A stretch of DNA of 64,000 nt from Psychrobacter sp. UBA3962 (GCF_002385225.1 NZ_DGDC01000020.1:96179-160178); one strand, 5' to 3'; positions 1 to 8,302 are shown, counted from the first letter of the stretch. Numbers and translations: made by a program. The notes: generated by a model from the sequence alone, not told the origin.

Positions 1-25
1 CAAGCTACGGCTTTTTTTATAAAAC

Positions 26-67
26 CTAGTTCATATAATCTAGTTAGTATAACCTAGTAGTAGCTAG
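26..67. repeat. Three 14-bp tandem units at the SDR stop codon
   Basis: Three consecutive 14-bp units each begin CTAGT: CTAGTTCATATAAT (26-39), CTAGTTAGTATAAC (40-53) and a more diverged CTAGTAGTAGCTAG (54-67). The last one covers the stop codon of the leftward SDR gene. Bases 1-18 (ending in a T run) look like the right arm and T tract of a terminator whose left arm lies outside the window. The repeat is read directly from the sequence; no function is claimed. Confidence 0.6.
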
Positions 68-942
68 CCTAACTTGTTAACTAAGTGTAAGGGCAAATGT
101 TTCATCGCTTTACCCAGTACCAGCCAAGGTAGGGTAGGCACACAGGCTTCCTCAACGCCTGATTCAATGGCAGCAACCAAAGCATTACTACCGGTTGCTT
201 CATCTACTTCAAAGGGCAGTTTTGGTGCTCCTTCGTTAATCTCTGTACGGATATAGCCAGGATAAATAGTAGTGATCTTAATGGGCAGATTGTCTGCAAT
301 CATCTCGGCGCGAATGCCTTCGGCTAGATGAGCCAAACCAGCTTTACTCGCAGCATATACAGTTAGATGCTTTGGCATACCCCGCATGGCTGACATGCTT
401 GAGATAACTACCAAATGCCCAGCGTTTTGTTCTCGGAAGATTTCCATAGCCGCTTCACATTGGGCCAAGGCCGAAATGAAATTAATTTCAGCGGTACGTT
501 GGTTGATATGAAAGCGACCGGTTCCTACACGGCGACCTTCACCGACGCCGGCATTGACGATAATTCGATCAATACAATCGAATTGCTGCTGGAATGCCTT
601 AAACGTAGTGAATACGGCCTCATACTCACTGACATCAAGTTCAGCCAGCTCAACACGAATATCAGGGTTTTCAGCCAGTATTTCATCTTTTAAAGCTTGT
701 AGTCGGTCAGTGCGCCGAGCACAAATGGCTAGGTTGTAGCCAAGCTTAGCAAAGGTGCGAGCCATACCGGCACCGATACCCGAGCTGGCTCCGGTTATTA
801 GGATCGTCTTGCCTTTGCCTGTTTTGCCTTGTACTAGCTTGGTTAAGTCCTGATTTTGTAGTAACGATTTGGTCTCGGCAAGTTTGGTTTGCACCCCATC
901 AAGCAGTTCTTTTTGTAGGTTGTGAAGTCGTGAGTTCTTCAT
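64..942 (-). CDS. Short-chain dehydrogenase/reductase (SDR)
   Basis: NAD(P)-dependent oxidoreductase of the classical SDR family, 292 aa. After an N-terminal extension of about 45 residues it shows the nucleotide-binding motif TGASSGIG (50-57), NAG (130-132), a catalytic serine around 181-182 and YAASK (Tyr196, Lys200). The substrate cannot be told from sequence. The ATG at 942 was chosen over an upstream in-frame start because an AAGGA ribosome site precedes it at normal distance. It is the last gene of a leftward operon with a histidine phosphatase, an APH-type kinase and an acyl-CoA dehydrogenase, so a hydroxyacyl or acyl-CoA-derived substrate is plausible (inference). Confidence 0.9.
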   Translation of the reverse strand: MKNSRLHNLQKELLDGVQTKLAETKSLLQNQDLTKLVQGKTGKGKTILITGASSGIGAGMARTFAKLGYNLAICARRTDRLQALKDEILAENPDIRVELAELDVSEYEAVFTTFKAFQQQFDCIDRIIVNAGVGEGRRVGTGRFHINQRTAEINFISALAQCEAAMEIFREQNAGHLVVISSMSAMRGMPKHLTVYAASKAGLAHLAEGIRAEMIADNLPIKITTIYPGYIRTEINEGAPKLPFEVDEATGSNALVAAIESGVEEACVPTLPWLVLGKAMKHLPLHLVNKLG

Positions 943-990
943 AAGTATCCTTATTAGCTGAAACGACAATTTTAGTAATCCTTATAGTAG

Positions 991-1722
991 TTAATGCCAT
1001 GACACTAAGCTTTGGCCTTGATGATACAGATGACTATGCTCATTTAATGATAGTAACCTGGGCGTATCGCCTTTTAACACTACCGAGGTCACTCCGGTAT
1101 TAATCAAGCTGCGATTTATCTGGTAGGCGGTCATACTTGGATTATCATTGCTTTGATTTAGCAAGCCGGCAGTAATGGCGGCTATGACGCCCCCGGAAGT
1201 AAAAACTAGGACGTTCTTAGCTTGCTGTTGCTCAGCATGAGCCATTAATTTCTGTAAAGCTTGCTGTGCCCGCAGATTAAACTGTGGCCAACTTTCTAAA
1301 TAATCCTCATCATGCTGTCCTGAATGCCAGCGAATCATGGCGTCATTAAATAGTTCAGCCAGACGAGCCTTAGGGACAGGGGCCTGAGCCACAGCCTGCA
1401 TTATGCCAGCTTCTGAGGCAAAGCTAGGATCCAGCTTTATAAACACGTCTTTGTGATTGAACTCATTTAACTCTTCAATAACCGTAGGGTCTGCGGAGAT
1501 TAAGGTTGAAGACTCTTGAGGGGTGTAAGCGCTCATAAAATGAGTGGCAGAGTCCTGTTGGCGAACCAAGCTGCCGGTGACAATGGCGTCAATCTTACGC
1601 TGGGTGTTGGCATAATGCTGCCCTAATAAAGTGGCTTGCTGAGCCCCAAGCGAAGACAATTTGTCATAGTTTTTTTGACCAAAAGAGGCTTGTCCATGCC
1701 TAGCAAATAGCAAAGTAGTCAT
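991..1722 (-). CDS. Histidine phosphatase family protein
   Basis: Member of the phosphoglycerate-mutase-like histidine phosphatase superfamily, 243 aa. The phosphorylated histidine lies in the N-terminal motif FARHGQ (Arg8, His9, Gly10), and the later conserved part around VLVFTSGGVIAA fits the second catalytic histidine region, although there the usual GH is replaced by SGG. That substitution makes activity uncertain. The start is supported by AAGGA upstream. It sits 84 bp downstream of the kinase gene and 48 bp upstream of the SDR gene in one leftward operon. A role handling a phosphorylated intermediate or metabolite made by the adjacent kinase is inference; general phosphohydrolase is the safe label. 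Confidence 0.87.
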   Translation of the reverse strand: MTTLLFARHGQASFGQKNYDKLSSLGAQQATLLGQHYANTQRKIDAIVTGSLVRQQDSATHFMSAYTPQESSTLISADPTVIEELNEFNHKDVFIKLDPSFASEAGIMQAVAQAPVPKARLAELFNDAMIRWHSGQHDEDYLESWPQFNLRAQQALQKLMAHAEQQQAKNVLVFTSGGVIAAITAGLLNQSNDNPSMTAYQINRSLINTGVTSVVLKGDTPRLLSLNEHSHLYHQGQSLVSWH

Positions 1723-1806
1723 AATGTCCTTTTATAGTGAATGAAGGCAGATTGCAGTAATTATTATTATCGGCCGTTTATCGATTTCGAATTAAAGAAA
1801 AATCAA

Positions 1807-3006
1807 TTAGTGTTTTACCAAGCGCTTGGCAATAGAGTGTACTGGCTTGGGCAGTTTACCACTATCAACAGCACGTCCTGCTTCTTGCTGAGCAATGAGC
1901 TTGAGAGCCCGAGCATGTAGCGCATGGGTGATAATCCAAAAGTTCTTAAACGCAGGATTATCGGTTTGCTTATTGTAATAACGGTAGTAGATTTGCTGGG
2001 CGATACCGGCCAAACGGAACAAACCGAATACTTCGTAAAATGCCCAGTTGTCTGTGGTCATCCCCATTTTAGTGAGATAATAGTCCACGACTTGCTCACG
2101 GGTCATCATCCCGTCTAAATGAGTGGGTTGACGGCGGGATTGACGCATGATGAAGTTGTCATCTTTTTGGACCCAGTAAGCAAGGGCACTGCCTAAGTCC
2201 ATCAAAGGATCGCCTAAGGTGGCCATTTCCCAATCCAGTACTCCAATAACTGAAGTCGGGTTCTCTGGGTCTAACACCACGTTATCAAAGCGCCAGTCAT
2301 TGTGTATGACACAGGTACGGCTGTCTTTAGGCAAATTGCGTTTTAGCCATTGACGCACCAGATAAAAGCTAGGAACATTTGGTGTCTTGGCTTTTTTATA
2401 ACGCTTCTCCCAGCCCATGACTTGACGTTGGCAGTAGCCTTCGCCTTTGCCAATAGCGCTTAAGGCTGGGTTTTGTTGATAGTCGACTTGATGCAGCTCA
2501 ATCAGAGCATCTAACACATTGGTACATAAGTTACGAACTTGCGAGCTATCAAGGGTTAACTGCTTGGGTAAGTTGGCCCGAGGAATAATACCAACCAAAC
2601 GCTCCATAACATAGAAGTCACAGCCGATTACGGAGTCATCCGTACACAACGCTATCATATTAGGCACGTAAGGGTAGTCGTCTTTTAACGCTTGTTGAAT
2701 GTTAAATTCGCGAACCATATCATGGGCTGATTTGGCCTTAGTGCCGGCAGGAGGACGACGTAGGATTAAGTCGGTATTATCATAGTGTAAGCAGTAGGTC
2801 CAGTTTGAGGCCCCTCCAGAAAACTGAGTGACCTCTGGAGTGCCTTGAACGTCAATGTTTTGCGACTGCAACCACTGGGTGACTGCTTGTGCATCCAAAG
2901 CTTCACTCTCTCTGACCTGATTGGGCTGGTCTATCACCGCACTGTTTTCGATAGTGCTAGCCGAGCGGTCTATGGAAGATTGATTAGATTGCTGAGGCGT
3001 GCTCAT
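1807..3006 (-). CDS. APH-type phosphotransferase (ACAD10/11-like kinase)
   Basis: Kinase of the aminoglycoside-phosphotransferase/choline-kinase fold, 399 aa. The catalytic loop HNDWRFDN (His235, Asp237, Asn242) and the metal-binding LDWE (Asp258) are intact, and an invariant-looking LRRPP segment follows the glycine-rich SGGASN loop near residues 63-68. The first 35 or so residues look disordered. The start has AAAAGGG upstream. This subgroup is the stand-alone relative of the kinase half of mammalian ACAD10/11 and of LvaA from Pseudomonas, which phosphorylate the 4-hydroxyl of 4-hydroxyacyl-CoAs. The adjacent upstream acyl-CoA dehydrogenase supports that pathway. Antibiotic resistance is unlikely given this context. 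Family is clear; substrate is inferred. Confidence 0.9.
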   Translation of the reverse strand: MSTPQQSNQSSIDRSASTIENSAVIDQPNQVRESEALDAQAVTQWLQSQNIDVQGTPEVTQFSGGASNWTYCLHYDNTDLILRRPPAGTKAKSAHDMVREFNIQQALKDDYPYVPNMIALCTDDSVIGCDFYVMERLVGIIPRANLPKQLTLDSSQVRNLCTNVLDALIELHQVDYQQNPALSAIGKGEGYCQRQVMGWEKRYKKAKTPNVPSFYLVRQWLKRNLPKDSRTCVIHNDWRFDNVVLDPENPTSVIGVLDWEMATLGDPLMDLGSALAYWVQKDDNFIMRQSRRQPTHLDGMMTREQVVDYYLTKMGMTTDNWAFYEVFGLFRLAGIAQQIYYRYYNKQTDNPAFKNFWIITHALHARALKLIAQQEAGRAVDSGKLPKPVHSIAKRLVKH

Positions 3007-3063
3007 AAAAATCCCTTTTATATAGCCAATATAAGTTGTGATAAAAAAACGATTGGGTAACGG

Positions 3064-4308
3064 TTATTTTTTTGATTTAGGACGGGTATAACCGTTTCTT
3101 TTTAGTTCAAGCTTAGCAATCATGCCTTTATGCACTTCATCCGGTCCATCCGCTAAGCGTAAGCTACGCGCCTGAGCATAAAATGCCGGTAGCACAGTAT
3201 CTTGACTGACGCCCATGCCTCCATGTATTTGCATGGCCATATCGACCACTTCTTGCAGCACATTTGGGGCAACCACTTTAATCGCTGAGATCTCAGTTAG
3301 GGCTTCCATAACACCTTGACTGTCCATTTTGTGAGCGGCATTTAAGGTAAGCAAGCGGGCCTGATCAATTTTAATACGAGCTTCAGCTATACGTTCCAAG
3401 TTGCCGCCCAGCATTAATAGCGATTTACCAAAAGCTCTACGGCTCATACCCCGATGAATGGCTAATTCCAGTGCTTTTTCAGCGGCACCAATACAACGCA
3501 TACAATGGTGAATTCGGCCTGGACCTAGGCGGCCTTGGGCGATCATAAAGCCCATCCCAGGACCTCCGATAATATTACCCACAGGCACACGAACATTGTC
3601 AAATACCACTTCACCATGACCGTGAGGAGCATCGTAATCGCCAAATACCTGTAACATACGTTCGATTTTTATGCCTGGGGTATCAATAGGCACCAGAACC
3701 ATCGAGTGCTGTTGATGACGGCCCAAGTTTTCGTTTGGGGTATGAGCCATGAAGATAATGAAATCAACGTCAGGGTCGCCTAAGCCAGAAGACCACCATT
3801 TGCGGCCATTAAGCACAATCTCATCGCCTTCCACAATGGCAGTCGCTTCCATATTGGTGGCATCACTTGAGGCGACACTCGGCTCAGTCATACAAAATAC
3901 CGAGCGGGTTTTACCGTCTAGTAGGGGCTGTAAAAAACGCTCTTTTTGTTCGGCATTACCAAAGCGCCATAACAGCTCCATATTACCGCTGTCAGGGGCG
4001 TTACAGTTGAAAATATTGGGGGCAATAAGGCTACGACCCGTCAGCTCAGCAATAGGGGCGTAATCAGTAACTGATAAGCCTGCCCCCAAAGTATCGTCAG
4101 GCAGGAACATATTCCATAGGCCTGCGTCTTTTGCTTTTTGACGTAAGGCATAGTATTGCTCAGGCCACTGCCATTGGGTCCAGTCACCATGATTGTTTGC
4201 TTGATGGCTTTGCTGGATAAGTTCAGCTTCGATAGGTTCGATTTCGGTTTCGATGAAGTCTTTGGTGCGCTGGTAAAATTCTTGGCCGCGTTCACTGATG
4301 TTGAACAT
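3064..4308 (-). CDS. Acyl-CoA dehydrogenase (ACAD11-like)
   Basis: FAD-dependent acyl-CoA dehydrogenase, 414 aa, with the usual N-terminal helical, middle beta and C-terminal helical parts. Recognisable segments are CMTEPSVASSDATN (substrate/FAD region), LNGRKWWSSG, and the C-terminal IHGGMG and DGPDEVH motifs. The ATG at 4308 is preferred over one 57 bp upstream because AAGGA precedes it. It is the first gene of the leftward operon and is separated by 57 bp from the kinase. DGPDEVH and the kinase neighbour both resemble the ACAD10/11 and LvaC group, which removes phosphate from 4-phosphoacyl-CoA; ordinary beta-oxidation chemistry is the alternative. The promoter must lie in the 270-bp gap shared with ligA. 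Confidence 0.92.
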   Translation of the reverse strand: MFNISERGQEFYQRTKDFIETEIEPIEAELIQQSHQANNHGDWTQWQWPEQYYALRQKAKDAGLWNMFLPDDTLGAGLSVTDYAPIAELTGRSLIAPNIFNCNAPDSGNMELLWRFGNAEQKERFLQPLLDGKTRSVFCMTEPSVASSDATNMEATAIVEGDEIVLNGRKWWSSGLGDPDVDFIIFMAHTPNENLGRHQQHSMVLVPIDTPGIKIERMLQVFGDYDAPHGHGEVVFDNVRVPVGNIIGGPGMGFMIAQGRLGPGRIHHCMRCIGAAEKALELAIHRGMSRRAFGKSLLMLGGNLERIAEARIKIDQARLLTLNAAHKMDSQGVMEALTEISAIKVVAPNVLQEVVDMAMQIHGGMGVSQDTVLPAFYAQARSLRLADGPDEVHKGMIAKLELKRNGYTRPKSKK

Positions 4309-4513
4309 AATAAAATCCTTTTTATTGAAGGGGTTAAATGAAATCCTTGAAATTAACTTTACCACTATTTTAGGGCTGGCTTGTTATTTGCTTCTGACTC
4401 AGCAGTATGTATTAGACTATCATTTTCTGCGTTGAATACCAGCTAAATTGAGTTTACTTAGGCATCGGTATCTGAAAATTGTTATCATAATAACCCAAAA
4501 AAATTAAACCAAT

Positions 4514-4535
4514 AAGTGTCTTAAGTAAGACGCTT
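4514..4535. promoter_or_regulatory. 22-bp near-palindrome in divergent promoter region
   Basis: A dyad with core GTCTTAAGTAAGAC, extended on both sides by AAGT/GCTT (one G-T mismatch), lies between the leftward acyl-CoA dehydrogenase operon and rightward ligA, about 45 bp upstream of the ligA start and 205 bp upstream of the dehydrogenase start. The arms meet with almost no loop, which suits a dimeric repressor site better than an RNA hairpin. No regulator gene is adjacent. Function is inferred. Confidence 0.4.
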
Positions 4536-4578
4536 CCAATGATAAAAAATCACTTTCAATAAAAATTAGGCTACTCAA

Positions 4579-6627
4579 ATGAATGCCAATAAAAAACTTA
4601 ATATAGAGCAACAAGAAATTGTCGCTAAGATGCGTGCTTTAATTACCGAAGTACGCAAACATAACAATGCTTATTATGTTATGGATGCGCCTACCATAAG
4701 CGATAATGAGTATGACCAATTACGCTTGAGCCTTATTGAGCTTGAGGAGCGCTATCCGGATTTAACTCAATCAGACAGTCCTACCGCAAGCGTGGGCGAT
4801 GATCCTTTACCGTCTTTTTCCCAAGTGAAGCACGATATACCTATGCTATCACTAGGCAACGTCTTTAATAAAGACGACTTGACAGAATTTATGCGCCGGG
4901 TGAATGACAGACTTAGTGATAAGGATAAAAACCCCAGTTACGAGGTGGAGTTGAAGCTAGATGGTCTAGCGGTTTCCCTGAAATATCACAACGGACATTT
5001 TGTGAGGGGCGTCACTCGAGGTGATGGTCAGACCGGAGAGGACATTACCCAAAACGTGAGAACCATCAATAATATTCCGCTGGTATTAGAAGCGGCTTTT
5101 GATATTGATGTGCTTGAGGTTCGCGGTGAAGTGCTGATGCCTAAAGCCGGATTTGAGCGTTTGAACCGAGAAGCAAAGCAATCTGAGGGTAAAGTTTTTG
5201 CTAACCCGCGTAATGCTGCTGCCGGCAGTTTACGTCAGCTTGATCCTGCGGTGGCGGCCAACCGCCCCTTAGCTTTTTATGCTTACTCAGTAAACCAAGG
5301 ATTGCCGGAACACATTACTCAGCAATCTGCAGCTTTGGCCTGGCTAAAAGAGATTGGGTTTACCGTTAGTGAAGTAAAAGTAGTTAACAGTGTGGATCAA
5401 GTTCAATCTTACTATGAGTCAGTGATTGAAACCCGCAGTAGTTTGCCGTTTGAAATCGATGGCATGGTCATCAAGGTGGATGATTTACAGCTACAAAGTC
5501 AGCTAGGTCATCTGTCTCGCGAGCCTCGTTGGGCAACAGCGTATAAGTTTCCCGCAGAAACAGCCATTACCAAACTCAATGCCATTGAGTGGCAAGTGGG
5601 TCGTACTGGGCAGATTACCCCCGTTGGTAAGCTGGAACCGGTGCAAGTGGGCGGGGTAACCGTCAGTAATGTCACCTTGCATAATATCGGTGAGATTCAG
5701 CGTCTAGATGTGCGGGTTGGAGACACGGTCAGTGTGCACCGAGCTGGTGATGTGATTCCCAAAGTTACTCGGGTCTGGCATGAGCTGCGCCCTGAAGATA
5801 CTGAGTCAGTTACTTTGCCTGCCAATTGTCCGGTTTGCGACTCTCCGGTGGTATTACCTGAAGGAGAGGCTTTAGCACGTTGTACAGGAGAGCTGTTCTG
5901 TCCGGCTCAGCAGCAAGAGGCCCTTATTCACTTTGTGTCGCGCAAAGCAATGGATATTGAGGGGCTAGGCGAGCGCTGGTTGATCAGCTTCTTTGAACAT
6001 GGCATTGTCAAAACTGTGGCTGATATTTACCATTTGCAGGAGCATAAAGCAGAGCTGGTTAACTTCGAGAAGTTGGGCGAGAAATCAGTTAATAATATGT
6101 TGACTGCCATTGAAGAGAGTAAGAACACTACTTTGTCGCGCTTTATATACGCGATAGGCATTAAAGGGGTGGGAGAGACCACAGCGCAGAACTTGGCCCA
6201 GCATTTTGGCGATCTGCCTCCTTTGATGGAAGCCAGCATTGAAGACTTAGAGGCTGTGCCAGACATCGGCACCATAACCGCGGAGCTGATTTATAACTTT
6301 TTCCGTGCGGAGCACAACGTGGAAGTTATCGAAGCCTTGCAGCAGGCCGGCGTGCATTGGGATAAGGTTGAGCAAGTCGTCTCTGATAATTTGCCTTTAG
6401 AGGGTCAAACTTGGGTGATTACCGGTACTCTAGTGGAAAGCGGCATGTCACGCGATGATGCCAAAGCTCGGTTACAGGCTTTGGGGGCTAAAGTCTCAGG
6501 AAGCGTATCCGCTAAAACCTCTGCTCTATTGGCGGGTGAAAAAGCCGGATCAAAGCTGACTAAGGCCGAAAGCTTAGGGGTACGTGTGGTATTAGAAGAA
6601 GAGTTCTTAGCGCTTATTGAGGCTTAG
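4579..6627 (+). CDS. ligA: NAD-dependent DNA ligase
   Basis: Seals nicks during replication and repair using NAD. The 682-aa protein has the normal LigA length and domain order: Ia domain, adenylation domain with the active-site lysine in KLDG (Lys126), OB fold, a four-cysteine zinc finger (CPVC followed by two more cysteines ending in LFCPAQ), helix-hairpin-helix repeats (GIKGVGETTAQNL and AVPDIGTITAEL), and a C-terminal BRCT domain starting near LEGQTWVITG. No truncation is seen. The gene stands alone, divergent from the acyl-CoA dehydrogenase operon and followed by a terminator. zipA, often found upstream of ligA in gammaproteobacteria, is not here. Confidence 0.98.
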   Translation: MNANKKLNIEQQEIVAKMRALITEVRKHNNAYYVMDAPTISDNEYDQLRLSLIELEERYPDLTQSDSPTASVGDDPLPSFSQVKHDIPMLSLGNVFNKDDLTEFMRRVNDRLSDKDKNPSYEVELKLDGLAVSLKYHNGHFVRGVTRGDGQTGEDITQNVRTINNIPLVLEAAFDIDVLEVRGEVLMPKAGFERLNREAKQSEGKVFANPRNAAAGSLRQLDPAVAANRPLAFYAYSVNQGLPEHITQQSAALAWLKEIGFTVSEVKVVNSVDQVQSYYESVIETRSSLPFEIDGMVIKVDDLQLQSQLGHLSREPRWATAYKFPAETAITKLNAIEWQVGRTGQITPVGKLEPVQVGGVTVSNVTLHNIGEIQRLDVRVGDTVSVHRAGDVIPKVTRVWHELRPEDTESVTLPANCPVCDSPVVLPEGEALARCTGELFCPAQQQEALIHFVSRKAMDIEGLGERWLISFFEHGIVKTVADIYHLQEHKAELVNFEKLGEKSVNNMLTAIEESKNTTLSRFIYAIGIKGVGETTAQNLAQHFGDLPPLMEASIEDLEAVPDIGTITAELIYNFFRAEHNVEVIEALQQAGVHWDKVEQVVSDNLPLEGQTWVITGTLVESGMSRDDAKARLQALGAKVSGSVSAKTSALLAGEKAGSKLTKAESLGVRVVLEEEFLALIEA

Positions 6628-6696
6628 TTTTTAGCCCCTGTTCTTAGAGGCAGACTTACTACTTTTCTTGAATAAGCTAGCTTGTGTTATTTAGCG

Positions 6697-6730
6697 AAAA
6701 GCCATCATTGACTAGTGATGGCTTTTTTTA
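6697..6730 (+). terminator. Rho-independent terminator of ligA
   Basis: AAAAGCCATCA pairs with TGATGGCTTTT around a short loop and runs into seven T residues, 70 bp after the ligA stop. The A-rich left arm means it could also act on leftward transcripts. Confidence 0.85.
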
Positions 6731-6957
6731 TGGGAATCGATGACATGACTCGCTAGCTACTTAATATATAATAAAACGTAAAGCTAAAAATGATTTAAAA
6801 ACTCAATCAAATTAGTGCCACGTTGCCCTAATAAAAGCGGTATCATAATACAGTGCACGACTCATCAATCAAATCTCATGGGGCGTGCTTTTTTATTGAA
6901 TAATTTAACTTATTAGTCTCGCATTTTATTTCGTGGGTCTAACTTTAAGGAACTTTT
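6731..6957 (+). promoter_or_regulatory. Leader region with internal terminator before flavoenzyme gene
   Basis: This is the rest of the 330-bp gap after the ligA terminator. A TATAAT-like box occurs at 6767-6772 but its -35 spacing is poor. From about 6800 the leader carries a duplicated element: CAATCAAAT at 6804-6812 and 6866-6874, and GTGCCACG (6815-6822) resembling GTGCACG (6853-6859). A stem at 6855-6888 (GCACG/CGTGC plus CTCAT/ATGGG with one mismatch between them) is followed by six T residues, i.e. an intrinsic-terminator shape 64 bp before the ATG. The 3' arm can also pair with the upstream copy, which is what an attenuator would need. No known riboswitch class was recognised. Attenuation is inference. 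Confidence 0.4.
6855..6894 (+). terminator. Terminator-like hairpin inside the leader
   Basis: Stem GCACG-CTCAT / ATGGG-CGTGC (one internal A/G mismatch, one G-T pair) with a loop of about 12 nt is followed by TTTTTT. It sits between ligA, which already has its own terminator, and the flavoenzyme gene, so it either ends an unannotated short RNA or attenuates the downstream pair. Confidence 0.6.
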
Positions 6958-8223
6958 ATGCAATACGACGTTATTGTGATTGGCTCGGGTATGGTAGGCA
7001 CCTCAATTGCATGGCACCTACAAAAAAACAACTCCAAAGTTTTAGTAATTGATAAAAAAGCTCCAGGTGAAGAAACCTCGTATGGTAACGCAGGTTTAAT
7101 TCAAAGAGAGGCGGTATATCCAAAAGCTTTCCCACGTGAAATGGGCGAGATTTTTAGAGTACTGCCGAACACCAGCACTGACATCCGTTATCGTTGGTCT
7201 GCTTTGTTTAACTATCAAAGCGCGTTGTATCAGTATTGGACCAACTCAGTGCCCAAGAAATTAACCAAAATTGAAGATGAGTGGGCCACTTTAATTGAGC
7301 ATTGCACCAGTGAACATGACGTCATGATTCAAGCGTCAGGCGCTGATGATTTAGTGCGTAAAGGTGGCTGGTTTGAGATTTACCGCACCCAGAAAAAATA
7401 CGATGAAGCCATTAAATTGGCTGAAAGAGCTGCTACTAAAGGGGTTCAGTACAAGCTACTAACCCCTGAAGAGTTAAAAGAATTTGAGCCAAATGTTAAT
7501 TTTGACCAATTCATCGGTGGTATCCACTGGCAGAACTCTTGGCAGGTAAAAAACCCAAGTCGTTTGGTAAAAACCTATGCCAAAAGCTTCGAGGCTATGC
7601 AGGGTGAAATCAAGCAAGGCGCTGTCAAAAACATTGAGCAGATGGAAGACAAAAGCTGGCAAGTAACCGTTGAAACTAGCGAGGGTGAGTTGGCCACTTA
7701 TAACAGTAGCCATGTGGTGATTGCCGCCGGTCCTTGGTCAACAGAACTGACCGCTCCTTTAGGCTATAACTTCCCACTGTTCCCAATGCGTGGTTACCAT
7801 CAACATTTCAAAGTTAGTGAAGGCAACCGTATCGGTCATAGCTTGTTTGATGCCGAAAAAGGCTATCTAATGGGCCCGATGGAGCAAGGCATTCGCATTA
7901 CCACGGGTGCTGAAATGACCACTTTGAATGCTCCAAAGAATTTTGGTCAGCTTGAAGCGGTATTAAAAATTGCCAAAGATGTATTGCCACTAGAAGAAGC
8001 GGTTGAATCAGAAGCTTGGTGTGGTTCAAGACCTTGTATGGCCGATATGAAGCCGGTTATTGGTCCTGCACCAAGACATGAAAAGCTGTGGTTTGCTTTT
8101 GGTCATGCGCATCAAGGCTTTACCTTAGGCCCAGCCACAGGCCGCTTAGTAGAAGAGATGATCAATAATAAGCCATTATATATTGATGCTACCCCATTTA
8201 GTGCTGAGCGTTTTGGTCGTTAA
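6958..8223 (+). CDS. DadA-like FAD-dependent amino acid oxidoreductase
   Basis: FAD-dependent oxidoreductase of the DAO family, 421 aa, similar in layout to D-amino acid dehydrogenase DadA. It begins directly with a Rossmann FAD motif VIGSGMVGTS (Gly9, Gly11, Gly14), followed by YGNAGLI, which is typical of DadA relatives, and ends with the conserved GHAHQGFTLGPATGR segment. It lacks a signal peptide. It should oxidise an amino or imino acid to an imino product, passing electrons to the respiratory chain or oxygen. The substrate is unknown. The RidA gene 79 bp downstream fits, because RidA hydrolyses reactive imines and enamines. The ATG at 6958 has AAGGA upstream. The annotation as DadA itself is not certain. 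Confidence 0.88.
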   Translation: MQYDVIVIGSGMVGTSIAWHLQKNNSKVLVIDKKAPGEETSYGNAGLIQREAVYPKAFPREMGEIFRVLPNTSTDIRYRWSALFNYQSALYQYWTNSVPKKLTKIEDEWATLIEHCTSEHDVMIQASGADDLVRKGGWFEIYRTQKKYDEAIKLAERAATKGVQYKLLTPEELKEFEPNVNFDQFIGGIHWQNSWQVKNPSRLVKTYAKSFEAMQGEIKQGAVKNIEQMEDKSWQVTVETSEGELATYNSSHVVIAAGPWSTELTAPLGYNFPLFPMRGYHQHFKVSEGNRIGHSLFDAEKGYLMGPMEQGIRITTGAEMTTLNAPKNFGQLEAVLKIAKDVLPLEEAVESEAWCGSRPCMADMKPVIGPAPRHEKLWFAFGHAHQGFTLGPATGRLVEEMINNKPLYIDATPFSAERFGR

Positions 8224-8246
8224 TTGTTTTTAACTGTGAACCAAAG

Positions 8247-8273
8247 CCAGTGAAGTTGATAAAACTTCACTGG
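8247..8273. repeat. 11-bp perfect inverted repeat between flavoenzyme and ridA
   Basis: CCAGTGAAGTT and AACTTCACTGG flank a 5-nt loop GATAA, giving a strong hairpin in the 79-bp gap. It is followed by TTTC rather than a T run, so it is a poor terminator; it may set the ratio of the two gene products by pausing or mRNA protection. Confidence 0.7.
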
Positions 8274-8302
8274 TTTCAAAATTCGTAAAAAAGAGACGGA
8301 AT

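Noticed and set aside
415..693. Open frame inside the SDR gene on the opposite strand
   Set aside because: Shadow of the SDR coding sequence, which has all catalytic motifs.
1807..3006. Aminoglycoside resistance phosphotransferase
   Set aside because: The fold is shared, but the sequence pattern and the adjacent acyl-CoA dehydrogenase point to the ACAD10/11-type metabolic kinase.
6731..6957. Known riboswitch (for example glycine)
   Set aside because: None of the conserved core sequences of riboswitch classes familiar to me could be found; only the terminator-type hairpin is supported.
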